Shown: positions 5,485 to 7,563 of the stretch, piece by piece
Layout: the number at the start of each line of letters is the position of its first letter
How positions within the stretch are numbered: the stretch's first letter is position 1
Assembly: GCA_002403515.1 (NCBI GenBank)
Contig: DHHZ01000118.1
Location: 5,840-13,402 of the forward strand
Reading direction: 5' to 3'
DNA: 7,563 bases
Source of the DNA: Legionellales bacterium UBA4759
GTDB lineage: Bacteria; Pseudomonadota; Gammaproteobacteria; Legionellales; Legionellaceae
Notes under the pieces: model-generated
Told to the model about the DNA's origin: nothing
The model's input: only the letters and a program-made list of their open reading frames with translations
The model's database searches: none
Made by a program: the position numbers and the translations under genes

Positions 5485-7563
5485 TTAGAGTACAAGACTG
5501 CTCAAAGTAAACTGAGGCATTCTTAATTCCTCTGGTGTAATTGACTCATAAAAATAAGCACCTGTTGAAAGACCAAGACAAGCCAAAGAGAGTGTGAGGC
5601 TTAAGTAAAAACTCAATGCAAATATTGGCCAAAAACAATTAAATAAAAGTACCACACCAATTAAAAAAATATTTGAAAGGGCGGCATGTATCAAAAATTT
5701 TTGAGTAAATATGGTATTTAAAGGTGGTCTTGGTAATTCACATTCAAATTTTTCATCTGCATCATCAAAGTAGTTGATTAGATGCGTATTTTGAGGCTCT
5801 TCTTCAACAACACTCTGAGTTGAGTTCATTCTTTGCATTGGTGTTCTTGAAAATAAACTGGGACCTGCAGTTCTTGGACCTGAGGGGGCTGGGGATTGCG
5901 AATATCCTAGTCGCTCAGCACGTCTATCTTTTTCTTGTTCTTCAAACTTTGAAGAGGTCATGATGGTGCTGACCATGGTAATTGATTTTTGAATCGATTG
6001 AATAATTGCTTCAAGATCATCGAGCATCGGTTGTAACACACGTTTTTGGTCACGATGAAGTTTTAAATCAGCGTGCATGTGATTTTCAACATCGGTGAAT
6101 TTAACCGTAAGATCATTGTAAAATTCATGAATTTCGCTTAAGTTTTGTAACAAATCATTTTTAAATAATGGCTTAAGGAGTAAACTGCGATTTTCTGAAA
6201 CTTTGAATGCTAAAATATCCAATTCCATGGTTTTAAGTCGCATTTCATTCTGATAAGACAAAAGCATATCCAAACTATCATGAAAGGAGCTTCGCATGGT
6301 TAAAAAATTTGATAAGGACCAATTGTAGTAATGTTCTCCCGTACGATTGGCGGCATCACTGAGGATGTCATGGCGTTGTTTCCTGTCGTGGGTGGTGTTT
6401 TGTAAATCATAAATCGATTCATCAATATCAGATGCTATAGCATGCTCAGTCATTTTTTTGGGTCGGGTGTCTCGAAATACAGTAAAACTTTCCATGACCA
6501 GAAGAATCAGAGGTATAAAGTGTGATGCGGTTTTTTGGAATATCACTCTTTGTTCAAATTTGGTGATTTTAAGATTCATAATCACAATACCTTCAAACTG
6601 ATCTAGAAAGTTTTGGTGAAATGATCTGAGTTGATAAGCAAATTGAATATGGGATTCAGAGCCTGATTTAATCATGCTTTGACAAATGGCATTTCTTTTT
6701 CCTGGGGTTTGATGCGCAAATAAATTCAATACGTCAATGAGTGTCCTTGCTTTTGGGTTGGTAAATTTTGGATTGAATTTGGTTTGCAGTGGATGAAAAT
6801 AATTGTATAAATCATGGTTTTGCATGAGCAGCTCACCCATGATCATGATTTGTCCCACCAGTTTCTCAGATGCATTTTCATCTTGATAAATCAGCTCTAA
6901 TAATTTGTTGGACATGATTCTTAATGCAGAATGCATATGCTTACTGATGTCTGATAAGTTAATTTCATGAAGCCTATCGTATTCGAATGCACTTTGCAGG
7001 CTTTTAATGAGAAGCTCTGTAGTTGAGACTGCTTGTTGCATATGTCTTTCTGAATTATCAATAAGTGCTAAATACTCATATTGCGACGGATTAAGTAATT
7101 CATTTAAAAACATGCTGGCACGATGACATATGGCAACACATTCCACCAAGGTCAAAGGAATTCCTGTTTCAGGGTTGACTGGATGTTGAAGATTCCAAAG
7201 TAAATTGGCCAATGCAGAAATAATAAAGCGCGGTGCTTTAAGATGATTTAGATAATTTTTGGAATTAAACACACCCTGAATTTGTAACCAAATTCTTGAG
7301 TAATTTTTAAATTTTTCATAATAATAACTTAAGGGAAGCCCAGTTTTTAAAAATAAAAATATGGCTTGACGATGGGCATCGATTTTATTGGCAATCACCC
7401 CATTTTGTTGTAATGCCAAACTCATGCGATAAAAAGGTAAAACAGCATAATAATATTCACCATCAAATTCGCTAGACTGATGCAAATTGATGCCGAAATA
7501 TTCAATAATATCTGGGCAGCGATGTTTGACCATTTCATAGAATTTTTTGATGGCCAGCTCTTC
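5485..7563 (-). CDS. Unrecognised large helical protein with C-terminal membrane hairpin (5' end outside window)
   Basis: The frame is open to the window edge. Ten sense codons (EELAIKKFYE) precede the Met at 7533, and no ribosome binding site stands before that Met, so the true start is probably upstream. Numbering from that Met, residues 1-545 are mostly predicted helical with no signal peptide, and 425-530 has coiled-coil-like heptad character. Residues 546-605 form a Pro/Ser/Arg linker (QSPAPSGPRTAGPS) followed by an acidic segment (EEEP, DDADEKFE). Residues 613-633 and 636-662 are two hydrophobic helices separated only by a short FWP turn, ending CLGLSTGAYFYES; a short polar tail closes the protein at 682. 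This predicts a large soluble domain tethered by a C-terminal hairpin, with both ends on the same side. No catalytic motif or known family is recognised. The next gene on this strand follows after 78 bp. Confidence 0.85.
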   Translation of the reverse strand, partial: EELAIKKFYEMVKHRCPDIIEYFGINLHQSSEFDGEYYYAVLPFYRMSLALQQNGVIANKIDAHRQAIFLFLKTGLPLSYYYEKFKNYSRIWLQIQGVFNSKNYLNHLKAPRFIISALANLLWNLQHPVNPETGIPLTLVECVAICHRASMFLNELLNPSQYEYLALIDNSERHMQQAVSTTELLIKSLQSAFEYDRLHEINLSDISKHMHSALRIMSNKLLELIYQDENASEKLVGQIMIMGELLMQNHDLYNYFHPLQTKFNPKFTNPKARTLIDVLNLFAHQTPGKRNAICQSMIKSGSESHIQFAYQLRSFHQNFLDQFEGIVIMNLKITKFEQRVIFQKTASHFIPLILLVMESFTVFRDTRPKKMTEHAIASDIDESIYDLQNTTHDRKQRHDILSDAANRTGEHYYNWSLSNFLTMRSSFHDSLDMLLSYQNEMRLKTMELDILAFKVSENRSLLLKPLFKNDLLQNLSEIHEFYNDLTVKFTDVENHMHADLKLHRDQKRVLQPMLDDLEAIIQSIQKSITMVSTIMTSSKFEEQEKDRRAERLGYSQSPAPSGPRTAGPSLFSRTPMQRMNSTQSVVEEEPQNTHLINYFDDADEKFECELPRPPLNTIFTQKFLIHAALSNIFLIGVVLLFNCFWPIFALSFYLSLTLSLACLGLSTGAYFYESITPEELRMPQFTLSSLVL

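Overview
The window looks like chromosome from an AT-rich gammaproteobacterium. The plus strand carries the end of a tolQ gene and complete tolR, tolA and tolB genes in the usual order. The low GC, the compact overlapping genes and two large helical membrane proteins with no recognisable family would fit a host-associated lineage such as Legionellales/Coxiella relatives. That placement is an inference; no marker gene here settles it.

Left part (1-3525, plus strand) is one tightly packed operon. The tolQ C-terminus, tolR, tolA, tolB and an S1/P1-type nuclease gene follow one another. tolQ/tolR, tolR/tolA and tolB/nuclease each share an ATGA overlap, and tolA/tolB are 3 nt apart. TolQ-TolR form the proton-driven motor of the inner membrane, TolA is the trans-periplasmic rod, and TolB is the periplasmic beta-propeller that normally hands over to the lipoprotein Pal. 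The usual next genes, pal and cpoB/ybgF, are absent. In their place is a secreted zinc nuclease with all nine expected metal ligands. It is probably made from the same transcript by translational coupling.

Right part (3556-7563, minus strand) holds two large genes of unknown function, convergent with the tol operon across a 30-bp gap that contains an inverted repeat. The upstream gene (5485-7563, running off the window edge) encodes a long helical protein with a proline-rich linker and a two-segment membrane tail at its C-terminus. The downstream gene (3556-5406) has the reverse layout: a membrane segment at the N-terminus, a long helical region that may be an alpha-solenoid, and a disordered C-terminal tail with a basic helix. 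Both membrane regions end in a similar LGL-x-TGA-x-x-Y motif. The genes are 78 bp apart and plausibly form a functional pair. They are the least explained part of the window.

No RNA genes, mobile elements or CRISPR arrays were seen, and no gene-free stretch exceeds about 80 bp.
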